Source: Nitrosomonas sp. (lineage in GTDB: Bacteria > Pseudomonadota > Gammaproteobacteria > Burkholderiales > Nitrosomonadaceae). From it: 64,000 bases of DNA. Each line of letters starts with the position of its first letter. Within the stretch, counting starts at the first letter, position 1. This document shows, piece after piece, positions 17,897 through 27,977 of this stretch. Under the pieces are notes generated by a model. The model worked only from the letters and a program-made list of their open reading frames with translations, was not told where the DNA came from and searched no databases. The position numbers were made by a program, and so were the translations under genes. Location: NCBI GenBank assembly GCA_016721865.1, contig JADKHF010000042.1, positions 1-64,000 of the forward strand, given 5' to 3'.

Positions 17897-19557
17897 TAGC
17901 GAATCCAGTACAACCATAACACCTGCAGCAACCCGGTTGGAGCAATTCAATCGATTGTCTAATCAAAAAAAACTTGGATTAATTCTCTCTGCAGCAGCTG
18001 TCATTGCTTTACTGGCAGGTGCCTTGATGTGGAGTCAGACGCCGGATTATCGTGTTCTTTATAATAATGTATCAGACCAGGATGGTGCGGCTATCATAAG
18101 TGCACTCCAACAAATGAACGTGCCGTATAAGTTCTCCGAAAGCAGTGGTGCCATCCTGATTCCTGAGAAACAAGTGCATGAAATACGCTTGCGACTGGCA
18201 GGACAGGGTTTGCCAAAAGGCGGTCTGCCAGGATTTGAATTAATGGAGAACCAAAAATTTGGTTCTAGTCAATTCCGCGAGCAAGTTAATTATCAGCGCG
18301 CGCTAGAAGGTGAATTGGCCCGTTCGGTTCAGTCATTATCAGCAGTGCAAAGTGCAAGAGTACATTTGGCAATTGCAAAGCCATCTGTATTTTCAAGAGA
18401 AAAACAGCAACCGAGTGTTTCTGTAATACTTAATTTATATCCAGGCAGAGTTTTGAGTGTTGAGCAGGTCAGTGCAATTGTGCACTTGATGTCCAGTAGC
18501 GTACCAAATTTGCCGGTGAAAAATGTAACTGTCGTGGATCAAAATGGCAATCTACTCAGTGCCCAGAATGATAACAAGCAGGATTCAAGGTTTGATGCCA
18601 AACAGTTGGAATATATACAGGAACTTGAGGAAAATTATATTCGCCGTATCGAAGCTATTCTGACACCTATTACAGGTGCTGCTAATGTGCGTGCCTCAGG
18701 TTACTGCAGATATAGATTTTTCTCGTATTGAACGTGCCGAAGAAATTTATCGTCCTAATAATACTGAATCAGAAGCTGCCGCCATTCGCAGTCAACAAAC
18801 GCTCGAAGCTACTTCCATGGGTTCAAAGATTGACGGGGGAATCCCAGGGGCGCTGACAAATCGTCCGCCTGAGCCTGCCGCGGCACCTATTGAAGTTGGA
18901 GGAGGAAACAAAGAGGAGGGTGATAAGGCACCTCCTGTTCCAACAGACCAGAAGAAAGAATCCACGATTAATTATGAAGTCGATAAAACTGTACAGCACA
19001 CTCAGCAATCAACTGGCAATATCAAACGATTATCTGCCGCTGTTGTGGTGAATTATCGTAAAAAGATAGATGAAAGCGGAGCAGTGGCATATGAGCCGTT
19101 AACTGCTGATGAGATTAAGGAAATCAATAATCTTGTCAGAGAAGCAATGGGTTATAGCGAAAAACGTGGAGACTCGCTTACCGTAACTAATAGCTTATTT
19201 ACTGCTGATACTGAAACATTATTGGAAATACCACTTTGGAAAGATCCCGATGTAATCATGCTGGCAAAAGAAAGCGGAAAGCAACTATTAATCGCAGCCG
19301 TTGTTTTGTTTTTCTTGTTAAAAATTCTACGCCCATTCCTAAAAAGCTTAATCCAACCACCGCCACCGCCAGAGCCTGAAAAGCTAACTGGTGAAGCTGC
19401 ACTGGGTCAATTGTCAGAGCAAAGCGATAGAAAGGCAATTCAAGACACCCAGAAATCGATATTTGATGAGAATCTTAAGAGAGCTAAGAAAATGGCTGTT
19501 GAGGAGCCTGCTATCGTCGCCAATGTGGTAAAAGAGTGGATATCTAAAAATGGATGA
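17883..19557 (+). CDS. fliF: Flagellar MS-ring protein FliF, split by an IS and frameshifted
   Basis: Forms the inner-membrane MS ring. From residue 30 the sequence is typical: a first membrane helix KLGLILSAAAVIALLAGAL, ring-building motifs (GGLPGFELMENQKFGSSQF), and QRALEGELARSVQSLSAVQS. A one-base insertion near 18698 shifts the frame; the second part resumes as QVTADIDFSRIERAEEIY. It ends with a second membrane helix LLIAAVVLFFLLKILRPFL and the FliG-binding tail. The native start is GTG at 16759 (reading MATVPSESSTTI), cut off by an IS at codon 5. The present ATG at 17883 comes from the IS end and gives MQLNTSESSTTI. AGGAG lies 21 bp upstream of it, too far for good initiation. The gene overlaps fliG by 8 bp. 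Confidence 0.9.
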
Positions 19558-20545
19558 GGAAGGAATCAAAAAAAGCGCAATTTTGCTGATGACTTTGGGT
19601 GAGCAAGAAGCGGCATCAGTGATCAAGCTGCTGGGTCCCAAGGAAGTGCAAAGATTGGGTGAAACAATGTCCACTATACAGAACATATCGCGTACTGAAG
19701 TTGAAAACATCGTATCAGAATTTTGTAATGAGGCTGAAGGAAGAACCACTTTGGGTCAGGATTCGGCAGATTATATCCGGAAGGTTCTGACCAGCGCTTT
19801 GGGCGATGAAAAAGCTGCCAATCTCATTGATCGCATTTTGCACGGCGGTGATACCAGCGGTATCGAAGGATTGAAGTGGATGGATGCGCCGTCAGTGGCT
19901 GAACTCATCAAGAATGAGCATCCGCAAATTATTGCCACTATTCTGGTTCACCTGGAGCGTGATCAGGCGAGTGAAATCATAAGTTTATTTACCGAGCGGT
20001 TACGTAACGATACGTTATTACGTATCGCAACACTGGATAGTATTCAACCTGATGCCTTACGTGAATTGAACGATGTTCTAACCAAATTGTTATCGGGCAG
20101 TAATAGTATTCGCAAAACCGCCATGGGTGGGGTACGCGCAGCTGCCGAGATGCTTAATTTTGTTCCAACCGCACAAGAAACCAGTGTCATTGATAACATC
20201 AAGCAGTACGATGAAGATTTGGCACAAAGAATCATGGATGAAATGTTTGTATTTGATAATCTGATTGATATTGATGATCATGGCATCCAATTGCTCCTCA
20301 GAGAAGTACAATCGGAATCTCTGATTATCGCTTTGAAAGGTGCGCAAGAAGAGTTGCGTACGAAAATTTTCAAGAATATGTCACAACGTGCCGCTGAAGC
20401 TCTTCGGGAAGATCTTGAAAGCAAAGGCCCGGTGCGTGTATCCGAGGTGGAAGCAGAACAAAAAGAAATTCTTAAAGTTGTGCGTCAGCTGGTTGACGAT
20501 GGGCAGATTGTACTGGGTGGGAAAGGTGATGATGGTTTCATTTAG
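19550..20545 (+). CDS. fliG: Flagellar motor switch protein FliG
   Basis: Rotor component that couples to the stator and sits on FliF. The N-terminal domain starts MDEEGIKKSAILLMTLGEQE. The middle has the EHPQIIATILVHL motif (about residue 123). The C-terminal torque domain includes FVFDNLIDIDD with the conserved charged residues and ends KGDDGFI. 331 residues, normal and uninterrupted. Its ATG overlaps the end of fliF, indicating coupled translation. Confidence 0.95.
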   Translation: MDEEGIKKSAILLMTLGEQEAASVIKLLGPKEVQRLGETMSTIQNISRTEVENIVSEFCNEAEGRTTLGQDSADYIRKVLTSALGDEKAANLIDRILHGGDTSGIEGLKWMDAPSVAELIKNEHPQIIATILVHLERDQASEIISLFTERLRNDTLLRIATLDSIQPDALRELNDVLTKLLSGSNSIRKTAMGGVRAAAEMLNFVPTAQETSVIDNIKQYDEDLAQRIMDEMFVFDNLIDIDDHGIQLLLREVQSESLIIALKGAQEELRTKIFKNMSQRAAEALREDLESKGPVRVSEVEAEQKEILKVVRQLVDDGQIVLGGKGDDGFI

Positions 20546-20622
20546 CTGATAGATTCTTCGTCACCTGAACTTAATCAATTATAAATCACGTACCTATTTA
20601 TTACTGAAATAAAGGGTTGCCA

Positions 20623-21329
20623 ATGATCACAAGTAATTCTTCTTCAAAAGAGAAACTCAATGCTTATCAGCGATGGGAGATGAATTCTTTTGAGACACCA
20701 GATTTAACCACGGAAACGCAGGAAGCTGAGGCTGAGATCAGCATAAAGATTGATGAGCAGCCCCAGGCTTCTTTGCCGGCTGCAGAGGAAGTTGCTGCAA
20801 TTTTTCAGCGTGCCAAAGAAGAAGGGTATGCAGCAGGATTGCAAGAAGGAAATGCGGCAGGTTACGTAGAAGGCAGAAAGATCGCAGAGATTGAAGTTAA
20901 AGCCGAAGTGGCGCGAATTCAAGCACTGCTATCCAAACTTGACCAAGATCTGCATGAAATGGATCAGCAAGTGGCGGATAACCTATTAGAACTGGCAATT
21001 GCACTTGCTAAAAAAGTAGTCACACAGGCATTAAAATAAAACCTGAACTGATCATACCTATCGTGCAAGAAGCGATCCGTAACCTATCCAATGCGATGCA
21101 ACATCCACGATTGTTTTTACATCCGGAGGATGCGGAATTGGTACTTGTGCATTTGAATGATCATCTGGAACAGGATCACTGGTGTGTTCGTGAAGATGAG
21201 CAGCTGTCTAGAGGAGGGTGCCGTATTGAAGCCAGTGGTAGTGAAATCAACGGAAGCTTGGAAGTGCGCTGGCAGAGAGTACTATCAGCTATCGGGCAGA
21301 ATGACGGATGGCTTGAGAAGAAAGACTAA
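20623..21329 (+). CDS. fliH: Flagellar assembly protein FliH, one frameshift
   Basis: Stator-like regulator of the export ATPase FliI. The start MITSNSSSKEKLNAYQRWEM contains the conserved Trp region for export-gate docking. A central AAGLQEGNAAGYVEGRKIAE glycine-repeat helix and ADNLLELAIALAKKVVTQAL follow. At about 21028 a run of four A needs a fifth to continue as IKPELIIPIVQEAIRNL; the second frame then runs to the stop at 21329. About 235 residues after repair. ATG 20623 is preferred over TTG 20617 because AAAGGG lies 6 bp before it. Confidence 0.88.
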
Positions 21330-21331
21330 TT

Positions 21332-22738
21332 ATGGCTTGTTCTGAACAATGGGGCGGCTTCTTAAAAAACTGCACTCAGCTGATTACTCCCGCAAACTCT
21401 TTCTTGTTAAGTGGAACAATTACACGCGTAGCAGGACTGGTTATTGAAGCAGTCGGACTCAGATTGGCTGTTGGAAGCAGTTGTACCATTTTTCTATCGA
21501 ATGGCCATAACGTCTCGGCTGAAGTTGTCGGGTTTTCTGGGGAGCGATTATTTCTTATGCCATCAAGTGATGTTTATGGATTGTCGCCGGGCGCGAAAGT
21601 CATTCCTACAGAACTTGTTGGTGAATCTCCCAGAATTGGTAATTTTCAACATCCACGAAGACGTGCGGCAGATCGTGCTAAGCACGTTTCTGTCGGACCC
21701 GAACTGCTTGGCCGCGTTCTAAATGGTGTTGGGGAGCCGCTTGATCGCCTTGGCCCCACACATGCAGAGCATAGTGTGCCGCTATACAGTCGCCCTTATA
21801 ACCCGTTAGAGCGAATTCCTGTCAGTGAACCACTCGATGTAGGGGTGCGTGCGATTAACATGCTGCTTACTGTTGGACGAGGTCAACGCATGGGATTGTT
21901 TGCGGGTAGCGGTGTGGGTAAAAGTGTGTTGCTTGGCATGATGGCACGCTATACCACTGCGGACGTGATTGTTGTCGGCTTAATTGGGGAGCGGGGACGC
22001 GAAGTTAAGGAATTTATAGAAAATATTCTTGGCAGGGAAGGGCTTGCACGCTCTGTCGTTGTTGCAGCGCCTGCTGACACTTCACCGTTGTTGCGTTTGC
22101 AAGGAGCAGCTTACGCGACAGCCATTGCCGAATATTTTCGAGATACCGGCAAGCATGTGTTACTCATAATGGACTCATTAACTCGCTATGCCATGGCACA
22201 AAGGGAAATATCTTTGGCTATCGGCGAGCCTCCTGCTACAAAAGGTTATCCGCCGTCCGTATTTGCTAAATTGCCTCAACTGGTGGAACGTGCCGGTAAT
22301 GGTAATCAAAATAGTGGTTCAATTACGGCCTTTTATACTGTGTTGACGGAAGGTGATGATCAGAATGATCCAATCGCTGATAGTGCTCGTGCCATTCTCG
22401 ATGGACATATCGTTTTATCACGAAGATTAGCCGAAGCAGGACATTACCCTGCAATCGATATCGAAGCATCTATTAGTCGCGTCATGACCAGTCTGGTTCC
22501 ACAGAAACAGGTGGATATGGCGCGACAATTTAAAAGCCTATGTTCGCGGTATCAACGTAGCCATGATTTGATCAGTGTTGGTGCCTATGTTGCTGGTACA
22601 GACCCGGAACTGGATCGTGCTATCAGGCTTTATCCGGCATTTGAAAAATTCTTACAACAGAATATGTCTCAACATGAGAACTTTGCCGATAGTCTTGAGA
22701 AGCTAACAAAATTGTTTGGAAGTGAAGAAATACGGTAA
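21332..22738 (+). CDS. fliI: Flagellum-specific ATP synthase FliI
   Basis: Export ATPase related to F1-beta. Walker A is GLFAGSGVGKSVL (about residue 190), the Walker B region HVLLIMDSLTRYAMAQREI, and the GEPPATKGYPPSVFAKLPQL segment is typical of FliI. 468 residues, intact. It starts 2 bp after the fliH stop and is followed by fliJ. Confidence 0.95.
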   Translation: MACSEQWGGFLKNCTQLITPANSFLLSGTITRVAGLVIEAVGLRLAVGSSCTIFLSNGHNVSAEVVGFSGERLFLMPSSDVYGLSPGAKVIPTELVGESPRIGNFQHPRRRAADRAKHVSVGPELLGRVLNGVGEPLDRLGPTHAEHSVPLYSRPYNPLERIPVSEPLDVGVRAINMLLTVGRGQRMGLFAGSGVGKSVLLGMMARYTTADVIVVGLIGERGREVKEFIENILGREGLARSVVVAAPADTSPLLRLQGAAYATAIAEYFRDTGKHVLLIMDSLTRYAMAQREISLAIGEPPATKGYPPSVFAKLPQLVERAGNGNQNSGSITAFYTVLTEGDDQNDPIADSARAILDGHIVLSRRLAEAGHYPAIDIEASISRVMTSLVPQKQVDMARQFKSLCSRYQRSHDLISVGAYVAGTDPELDRAIRLYPAFEKFLQQNMSQHENFADSLEKLTKLFGSEEIR

Positions 22739-22756
22739 TCAAGGACGAGAATTATT

Positions 22757-23214
22757 ATGCCAGCCACATCATCGTTAAAACTGCTATTGGATATGGCGCA
22801 ACAACAAACCGATTCTTCAGCGAAGAAGCTTGGAAAGTTAAATTTGCAACAACAGGAAGCAGAAAAAAATTAAATTTGCTTTTGCAGTACCGCCATAGTT
22901 ATCAGTCACACCTCCAGAATTCTACAGAGAAAGGGATTGATCACATTGAATGGCTTAATTTTATAGCCTTTATGAATAAACTTGATGCTGCTATCACAGA
23001 GCAACAGCAAACGGTTTTATATGCACAAAACAAAAGGATCGCGGGAGGAAATGAATTTCTGTCCTGTCAGCGCAAATTAAAGTCCTACGATACGCTATCG
23101 CAACGTCAACAAAGTGAAGAGAATCAGAAACAAATAAAATTTGAGCAGAAAGTGCAAGATGATTTTGTGTCGAATTCTCTCCATCGTGATTCATTTTTGC
23201 CCAAAGGTGGCTAG
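22757..23214 (+). CDS. fliJ: Flagellar export chaperone FliJ, one frameshift
   Basis: Coiled-coil chaperone that works with FliI. The start reads MPATSSLKLLLDMAQQQTD, then the frame breaks after QQQEAEKN in a run of seven A at about 22864-22870. With eight A it would continue as EKKLNLLLQYRHSYQSHLQN and run to the stop at 23214. About 152 residues after repair, the normal FliJ length. Rich in Gln, Lys and Glu throughout, as expected for the family. It sits between fliI and fliK. Confidence 0.85.
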
Positions 23215-23295
23215 CAACATATTCAGTAACAGTCAGACTGGTATAGAAATTGCTCATTATTGATGACAGCATTAATTTTATGAGACCAAACGTTT

Positions 23296-24456
23296 ATGTT
23301 AGATATATCAATTGCACCACAAATTAAATCTTCAGCTGAAAAACCTGTAGCAACGATCAGTTCTGGATCAACGGGCGCAAAAGAACCTATTGCAGAAGAG
23401 TTTGGTAAGGTCCTGGAACGTGAAGTATCCGAAGCAACGAGCCAGCGGGAAACGGATGGTAATGCATCAACCGCACAAGAGCATTCTGAAAGCGCTATAT
23501 CTTCAGAAAATACGGAAACAACCTCGACTGCAGCAACGACAACGGATGGCGTAAACAGCTTCATGCAAGATCTGCTTACCAATACGGATAGTGTGTACAA
23601 AACCGATCAATCATTATTCGCAAGGGATTCCGTGTTAAGTACAGATGCGATGACTGCAACATCAGCTGTACCGCTGGTGTTGCCGATTTCATCCCAGGAT
23701 GCGTTGATTTCTCTAGAAGGTGAACAGATTACGGGTTCAACGATTCTAATTAGCAATCAATTGTTGCAGCAGAAACCCGCACAGCCAAGCTTGGTTGCAG
23801 GCATTTCTACTTCTTTGTCCGATAACTTATGGCAATCAGTGGATACGGCAGATTCTGCCGCTTACGGTGAATTTTTGCCATTTTCTTCAGAGATGAGTGA
23901 AGATATCCAAATGAATGCGAGGGATTCGATATTGTCAACACATGACGAATCAATTTCTTCACGTTCATTCAGTCAAAGTAATTCTCTTTTCGCTACCTCC
24001 CTGAATACACCATCACAAGATGTCCACATTGATCTTCCAGTAGGCCAACCAAAGTGGGGAGGTGATTTTGCACAAAAAATTGTCTGGCTGACTTTTCAGC
24101 AACACCAGGTAGCTGAAATTCGTTTGAACCCTTCACATCTTGGTCCTGTTGAGGTTATGCTGAGCATTACGCAAGATCAGGCGACGGCGCAGTTTTCATC
24201 TCCTCATTTAGCGGTACGTGAAGCTATTGAGCAAGCACTACCAAGATTAAGAGAAATGATGGCTGAGAACGGTATTCAATTGGGTAATGTGATGGTTGGG
24301 GCTGATTCATTTCAGCAAGACAATAGACAACAACAAGCATATCGTTCAGAAAAAGACATCAATAATATGGCAGGCGCAAGTCCAGAGACTGTCAACCAAA
24401 TAGAAACAGCTGTCGTGCCAAGCCGACATAACGGCATCGTCAATACCTATGCCTGA
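23296..24456 (+). CDS. fliK: Flagellar hook-length control protein FliK
   Basis: Secreted molecular ruler that ends hook export. The first 250 residues are Ser/Thr/Glu-rich and of low conservation, as usual. The C-terminal domain is clear: KWGGDFAQKIVWLTFQQHQV, then AEIRLNPSHLGPVEVMLSI, which is the conserved LxPxxLGxVEVxL motif, then AVREAIEQALPRLREMM. 386 residues and intact. Confidence 0.92.
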   Translation: MLDISIAPQIKSSAEKPVATISSGSTGAKEPIAEEFGKVLEREVSEATSQRETDGNASTAQEHSESAISSENTETTSTAATTTDGVNSFMQDLLTNTDSVYKTDQSLFARDSVLSTDAMTATSAVPLVLPISSQDALISLEGEQITGSTILISNQLLQQKPAQPSLVAGISTSLSDNLWQSVDTADSAAYGEFLPFSSEMSEDIQMNARDSILSTHDESISSRSFSQSNSLFATSLNTPSQDVHIDLPVGQPKWGGDFAQKIVWLTFQQHQVAEIRLNPSHLGPVEVMLSITQDQATAQFSSPHLAVREAIEQALPRLREMMAENGIQLGNVMVGADSFQQDNRQQQAYRSEKDINNMAGASPETVNQIETAVVPSRHNGIVNTYA

Positions 24457-24802
24457 TGATTAATGAAATCAGCCTTCCTCGATTTCTTGTGAATCAATCT
24501 CCCATGCATAATCATTTACGCTATTAGATCCGATGGTGTGGTAGATAATATATTCTTTGAATAGCCATATACCCATTCGGGTTTTGTTTTTTCTTTATTC
24601 TTGATTTTTGATTTAAGCAGGAATCAAACTAACCGGTCAGATCATACAGATGTTCTTTTTCTGGAAATCAGCAAGCATACCTGTTGGATTCTTGATTTAT
24701 CTCCGTATCTGGAAATAGTGACATTATTTCATTGTTATTTGTGATATCAGTTTATTGCCTCGTCGAAGATAATTGATTTCCTCAAATGAGGAGTTGAGCA
24801 AA
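24457..24802 (+). promoter_or_regulatory. Spacer between fliK and fliL
   Basis: 346 bp without a gene. At about 24569-24592, ACCC-ATTC-GGGT is followed by TTTTGTTTTTTC, a weak terminator-like element for the fliF-fliK unit. A separate promoter for fliL to fliR may lie after it, but I see no clear consensus. Confidence 0.4.
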
Positions 24803-26403
24803 ATGTCAAAAACTATTGAAGCGCCAGTAGCCACAGAGGGTAAAAAAGGCAAGAAGGGATTGATAATTATCATCCTGATAGCAGTCATCGCTATCGGCGC
24901 AGGTGCCGGTGGCACATGGTATTTTATGAAGATGTCAAGTGATGAAGACTCGGATCCTGTAAAACCTAAGGAAAAACCTACCACATTTCTGGATCTTGAT
25001 ATTTTTACCGTCAATCTTCAGCCGGAAGAAAATAATCAATATCTGCAGGTTGGATTAACCGTGAAAACCAAAGAAACTCTTGTTGTAGCGGAGATTAAAA
25101 AGCAAATGCCGGCTATTCGCAATCGTATCCTCATGTTGCTATCCAGTAAGAAATCGGCAGATATCACAGGTATTGTGGGAAAACAACAATTATTGATCCG
25201 GCCATTAAATAGTTTTAAGCGGCATATTTTACATACGGATCTTGGAAGTAAGAAGCAACGCGCTCTGGATTATTCTGCAGCATCAACATATGATCATCGA
25301 CAGCGGCATGTAATTTCTCCTTGGTACGCACCGGAACTTTCGAACCGATAGCCTGCTTCAAATCTGAGTTCAATCTTTCTTCTGGATTTAATTCCGGACT
25401 GTAGCTGGGTAAATAAAAGCATTCGATCTTTTCCTTATTTTCTTCCAGCCAAGCCTTCACTGGTTTGCTGTGGTGCACTCTCAAATTATCCAGGATCAAG
25501 AACACTTTCTTCCCTGCATCCTTGATCAGTAGTTCGAGAAATTCAATGAGTCTATCTGAATTGAAATTTCCATCAATAATCTGCCAGCGTGCACAGCCTT
25601 TGTTGGTTACAGTGGCAATCATTGACAGCCGTTGCCGCGTGCCAGGAGCGTAGGTCACGGGTGTTTTTCCTGGGTGCAAAGCCACGTCCTCGTACATCCG
25701 TATTGACTAATCCTGTCTCATCACCCCAGTGAATCTCCCCGCCTTCAGTTCGAGCGCGCTTGGCAATATCCGGATATTGCTCATTGAGCCATTGCTTTAC
25801 CGCCTCCGGGCGTTGTTCATAAGCACGGCGGATCGGCTTCTGCGGGGTAAATCCCCAACGCTTGAGGTAGTGTCCCACCGTGCGTATCGGCATGGATATG
25901 CCACATTCCTGCTCGATTAACTGTCTTATCGCTCCACGATTCCACAACGCAAAATCCATCTTCAGTTGCTCAGGACGTTTATCACAAATAAGCCGTTGCA
26001 ATCTCAACTCCTGCTCTTCGCTTAAGCTGCGTTTGTCACCCGTACGTCGTCCGCGTCTACCAGGCTTTAGCCCAGCTGCACCACCTTCTTCATAAAGTCG
26101 AATAATCTTCTTCACAGCCGTGCCGCTCAGCTCCGTAACTTGCGCTATTTGCCCAGGTTTGCCGCCTCGCTTGTGAAGACGAATCACTTGCCGACGACGT
26201 TCATGCAGCGCTTCATCTTTTAAGGTTCTTGCATCTATTTTTTCCATCCTTCTATGACATGCAAAATCACCAAAAATTCAAACTATTTATTGGCCGGATC
26301 TATAAGTCAGCAGATTGTGGATGAGATCAAGCAATCATTGGATTCATCAGAACTGCAAGAGGATGTGCTGGAAGTATTATTTACGTCATTTGTGATCCAG
26401 TAA
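24803..26403 (+). CDS. fliL: Flagellar basal body protein FliL, split by an IS630-family element
   Basis: Stator-associated inner-membrane protein. The start ATG at 24803 has GAGGAG 12-17 bp upstream. A basic N-terminus leads to one membrane helix (KGLIIIILIAVIAIGAGAGG), then the periplasmic FLDLDIFTVNLQ domain. The frame is cut after VGKQQL at 25190. Removing 25193-26302 and one TA joins KQQL-SQQIVDEIKQSLDS to the end VLEVLFTSFVIQ, giving a normal FliL of about 168 residues. As it stands the first part runs into the element and stops at 25351. FliM starts 6 bp after the C-terminal part. Confidence 0.9.
25193..26302. mobile_element. IS630-family insertion sequence inside fliL
   Basis: A 1110-bp element flanked by TA at 25191-25192 and 26303-26304. 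Its terminal inverted repeats are TTGATCCGGCCATTAAATAG on the left and TAGATCCGGCCAATAAATAG on the right read inward, with two mismatches in 20. It is a different IS630-type element from the one in fliF, judged by its ends and transposase. The clean excision product is an uninterrupted fliL. Confidence 0.92.
25215..26247 (-). CDS. IS630-family transposase (in the fliL insertion), one frameshift
   Basis: The N-terminal HTH part reads RRQVIRLHKRGGKPGQIAQV and the arm GLKPGRRGRRTGDKRSLSEE. The catalytic triad follows: HWGDETGL (first Asp), VFLILDNLRVHHS (second Asp) and LPSYSPELNPEE (Glu), all intact. The single break is at about 25665 in CCCAGGAAAAACACCC: one more G would join GFAPR to GKTPVTYAPGTR. 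About 345 residues after repair. It needs a +1 slip, not the -1 slip of known programmed frameshifts, so consensus error or recent inactivation is more likely. The element looks young and could be active. Confidence 0.85.
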
Positions 26404-26409
26404 CCGCAC

Positions 26410-27387
26410 ATGGCTGAAGATTTTCTCTCACAAGACGAGGTTGATGCACTTCTTAGAGGCGCCACTGGCGAGAGCGAGGAAGCGCAGAATGAAGAAGAAA
26501 GCGGAGGCGTTCGGTCCTATAACATTGCTACGCAGGAACGCATTGTTCGTGGACGGATGCCGACGCTTGAAATCATAAATGAACGATTTGCACGCTTATT
26601 GCGTATCGGATTATTTAATTTCATGCGTCGTACAGTGGATATTGCAGTTGGTCCCATTAAAGTTATCAAGTTTAGTGAGTTTGTTCGTAATCTGGTGGTG
26701 CCGACCAATCTCAACATGGTTCATATGAAACCGCTACGAGGAACAGCATTGTTCGTATTTGATCCAAACCTGATTTTCCTGATCGTAGATAATTTGTTTG
26801 GCGGCGACGGCAGATATCATACGCGCGTGGAGGGAAGGGATTTTACCCAGACTGAACAACGTATTATTCAGCGTTTGCTTAATGTGATATTTGAAGATTA
26901 TGAGAAATCCTGGAAATCAGTGTATCCGGTTAAGTTTGAATATATTAGATCTGAGATGAACCCTCAATTTGCCGCGATTGCTACACCCAATGAGGTGGTC
27001 GTTACGGTTACTTTTGATATTGATATGGGTAACCAGGGCGGCGAATTGCATATCTGCATTCCCTATTCAATGATTGAACCAATTCGGGACACTTTATATA
27101 GTGCATTGCAAGGTGATCATCTGGAAGTTGACAAACGCTGGATCAAACTGATGTCACAACAAGTGCAAAGCGCTGAAGTGGAATTGGTTGCTAATCTAGG
27201 GCATACGAAAGTTACATTTGAACAAATTCTGAGTATGCAAACGGGAGATATCATTCCGCTGGAAATTCCTAAAACCATTAGCGCACATGTTGACGGCGTA
27301 CCTGTTATGGATTGTCACTATGGCATCATGAATGGACAGTATGCACTCAGAGTCAATGGAATGATTTCCCCATCGGAAGCTGAATAA
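26410..27387 (+). CDS. fliM: Flagellar motor switch protein FliM
   Basis: C-ring protein that binds phospho-CheY. The N-terminus MAEDFLSQDEVDALLRGATG contains the CheY-binding LSQDEVDALL motif. A CheC-like middle domain and a C-terminal SpoA domain (VELVANLGHTKVTFEQILSM) follow. 325 residues, intact. It is the first uninterrupted gene after the IS in fliL. Confidence 0.95.
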   Translation: MAEDFLSQDEVDALLRGATGESEEAQNEEESGGVRSYNIATQERIVRGRMPTLEIINERFARLLRIGLFNFMRRTVDIAVGPIKVIKFSEFVRNLVVPTNLNMVHMKPLRGTALFVFDPNLIFLIVDNLFGGDGRYHTRVEGRDFTQTEQRIIQRLLNVIFEDYEKSWKSVYPVKFEYIRSEMNPQFAAIATPNEVVVTVTFDIDMGNQGGELHICIPYSMIEPIRDTLYSALQGDHLEVDKRWIKLMSQQVQSAEVELVANLGHTKVTFEQILSMQTGDIIPLEIPKTISAHVDGVPVMDCHYGIMNGQYALRVNGMISPSEAE

Positions 27388-27404
27388 TTTATTGGAGATT
27401 TAAC

Positions 27405-27968
27405 ATGTCAGAGACTACAGAAAACGATCAAACTGAGACCGACGGCTGGGCTGCGGCTATGGCGGAACAGGTGGCAGTTTCTCAAAATGACTCTGCAGAA
27501 AAAGAAACAGAAGTTGATGGCTGGGCGGCTGCGATGGCAGAGCAAGAAGCATCTGCCCCAAGGCAATCAGATAATGCTAAAGCTAAAGCAAATAACTTGG
27601 CATCAAATGTGACAGAGAAAAATAACAACACGATAGTTGGGACACAGGCAGCAACAGCGTCAGTTTTCCAGGAACTCTCAAAAGATGGCGTAGCGAATAA
27701 TGCCCGTCATGATATCGACATGATTCTCGATATCCCCGTGCAGATGACGGTTGAGTTGGGTCGTACCAAGATTGCTATCAAGAACTTGCTGCAACTCGCC
27801 CAGGGTTCAGTAGTTGAGCTCGACGGCATGGCCGGCGAACCCATGGATGTGCTGGTTAATGGTTGCCTCATTGCGCAAGGTGAGGTAGTGGTCGTTAATG
27901 ATAAGTTTGGTATCCGGTTGACGGATATCATTACACCCAGTGAACGTATTCGCAAACTTAATCGCTAG
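27405..27968 (+). CDS. fliN: Flagellar motor switch protein FliN, with duplicated N-terminal motif
   Basis: C-ring protein. The SpoA domain is typical: ILDIPVQMTVELGRTKIAIK, LLQLAQGSVVELDGMAGEPM, DKFGIRLTDIITPSERIRKL. The N-terminal extension carries DGWAAAMAEQ twice, at residues 13-22 and 38-47; most FliN proteins have one DDWAAALAEQ-like copy. The two DNA copies differ at several synonymous sites, so the duplication is not recent. 187 residues, longer than the usual 120-140. Confidence 0.93.
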   Translation: MSETTENDQTETDGWAAAMAEQVAVSQNDSAEKETEVDGWAAAMAEQEASAPRQSDNAKAKANNLASNVTEKNNNTIVGTQAATASVFQELSKDGVANNARHDIDMILDIPVQMTVELGRTKIAIKNLLQLAQGSVVELDGMAGEPMDVLVNGCLIAQGEVVVVNDKFGIRLTDIITPSERIRKLNR

Positions 27969-27977
27969 AGCTTATAG

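Noticed and set aside
25660..25675. Programmed frameshifting in the IS630-type transposase of fliL
   Set aside because: Joining the two parts needs a +1 slip at GGAAAAAC, not the -1 slip known for insertion sequences; a missing G explains it better.
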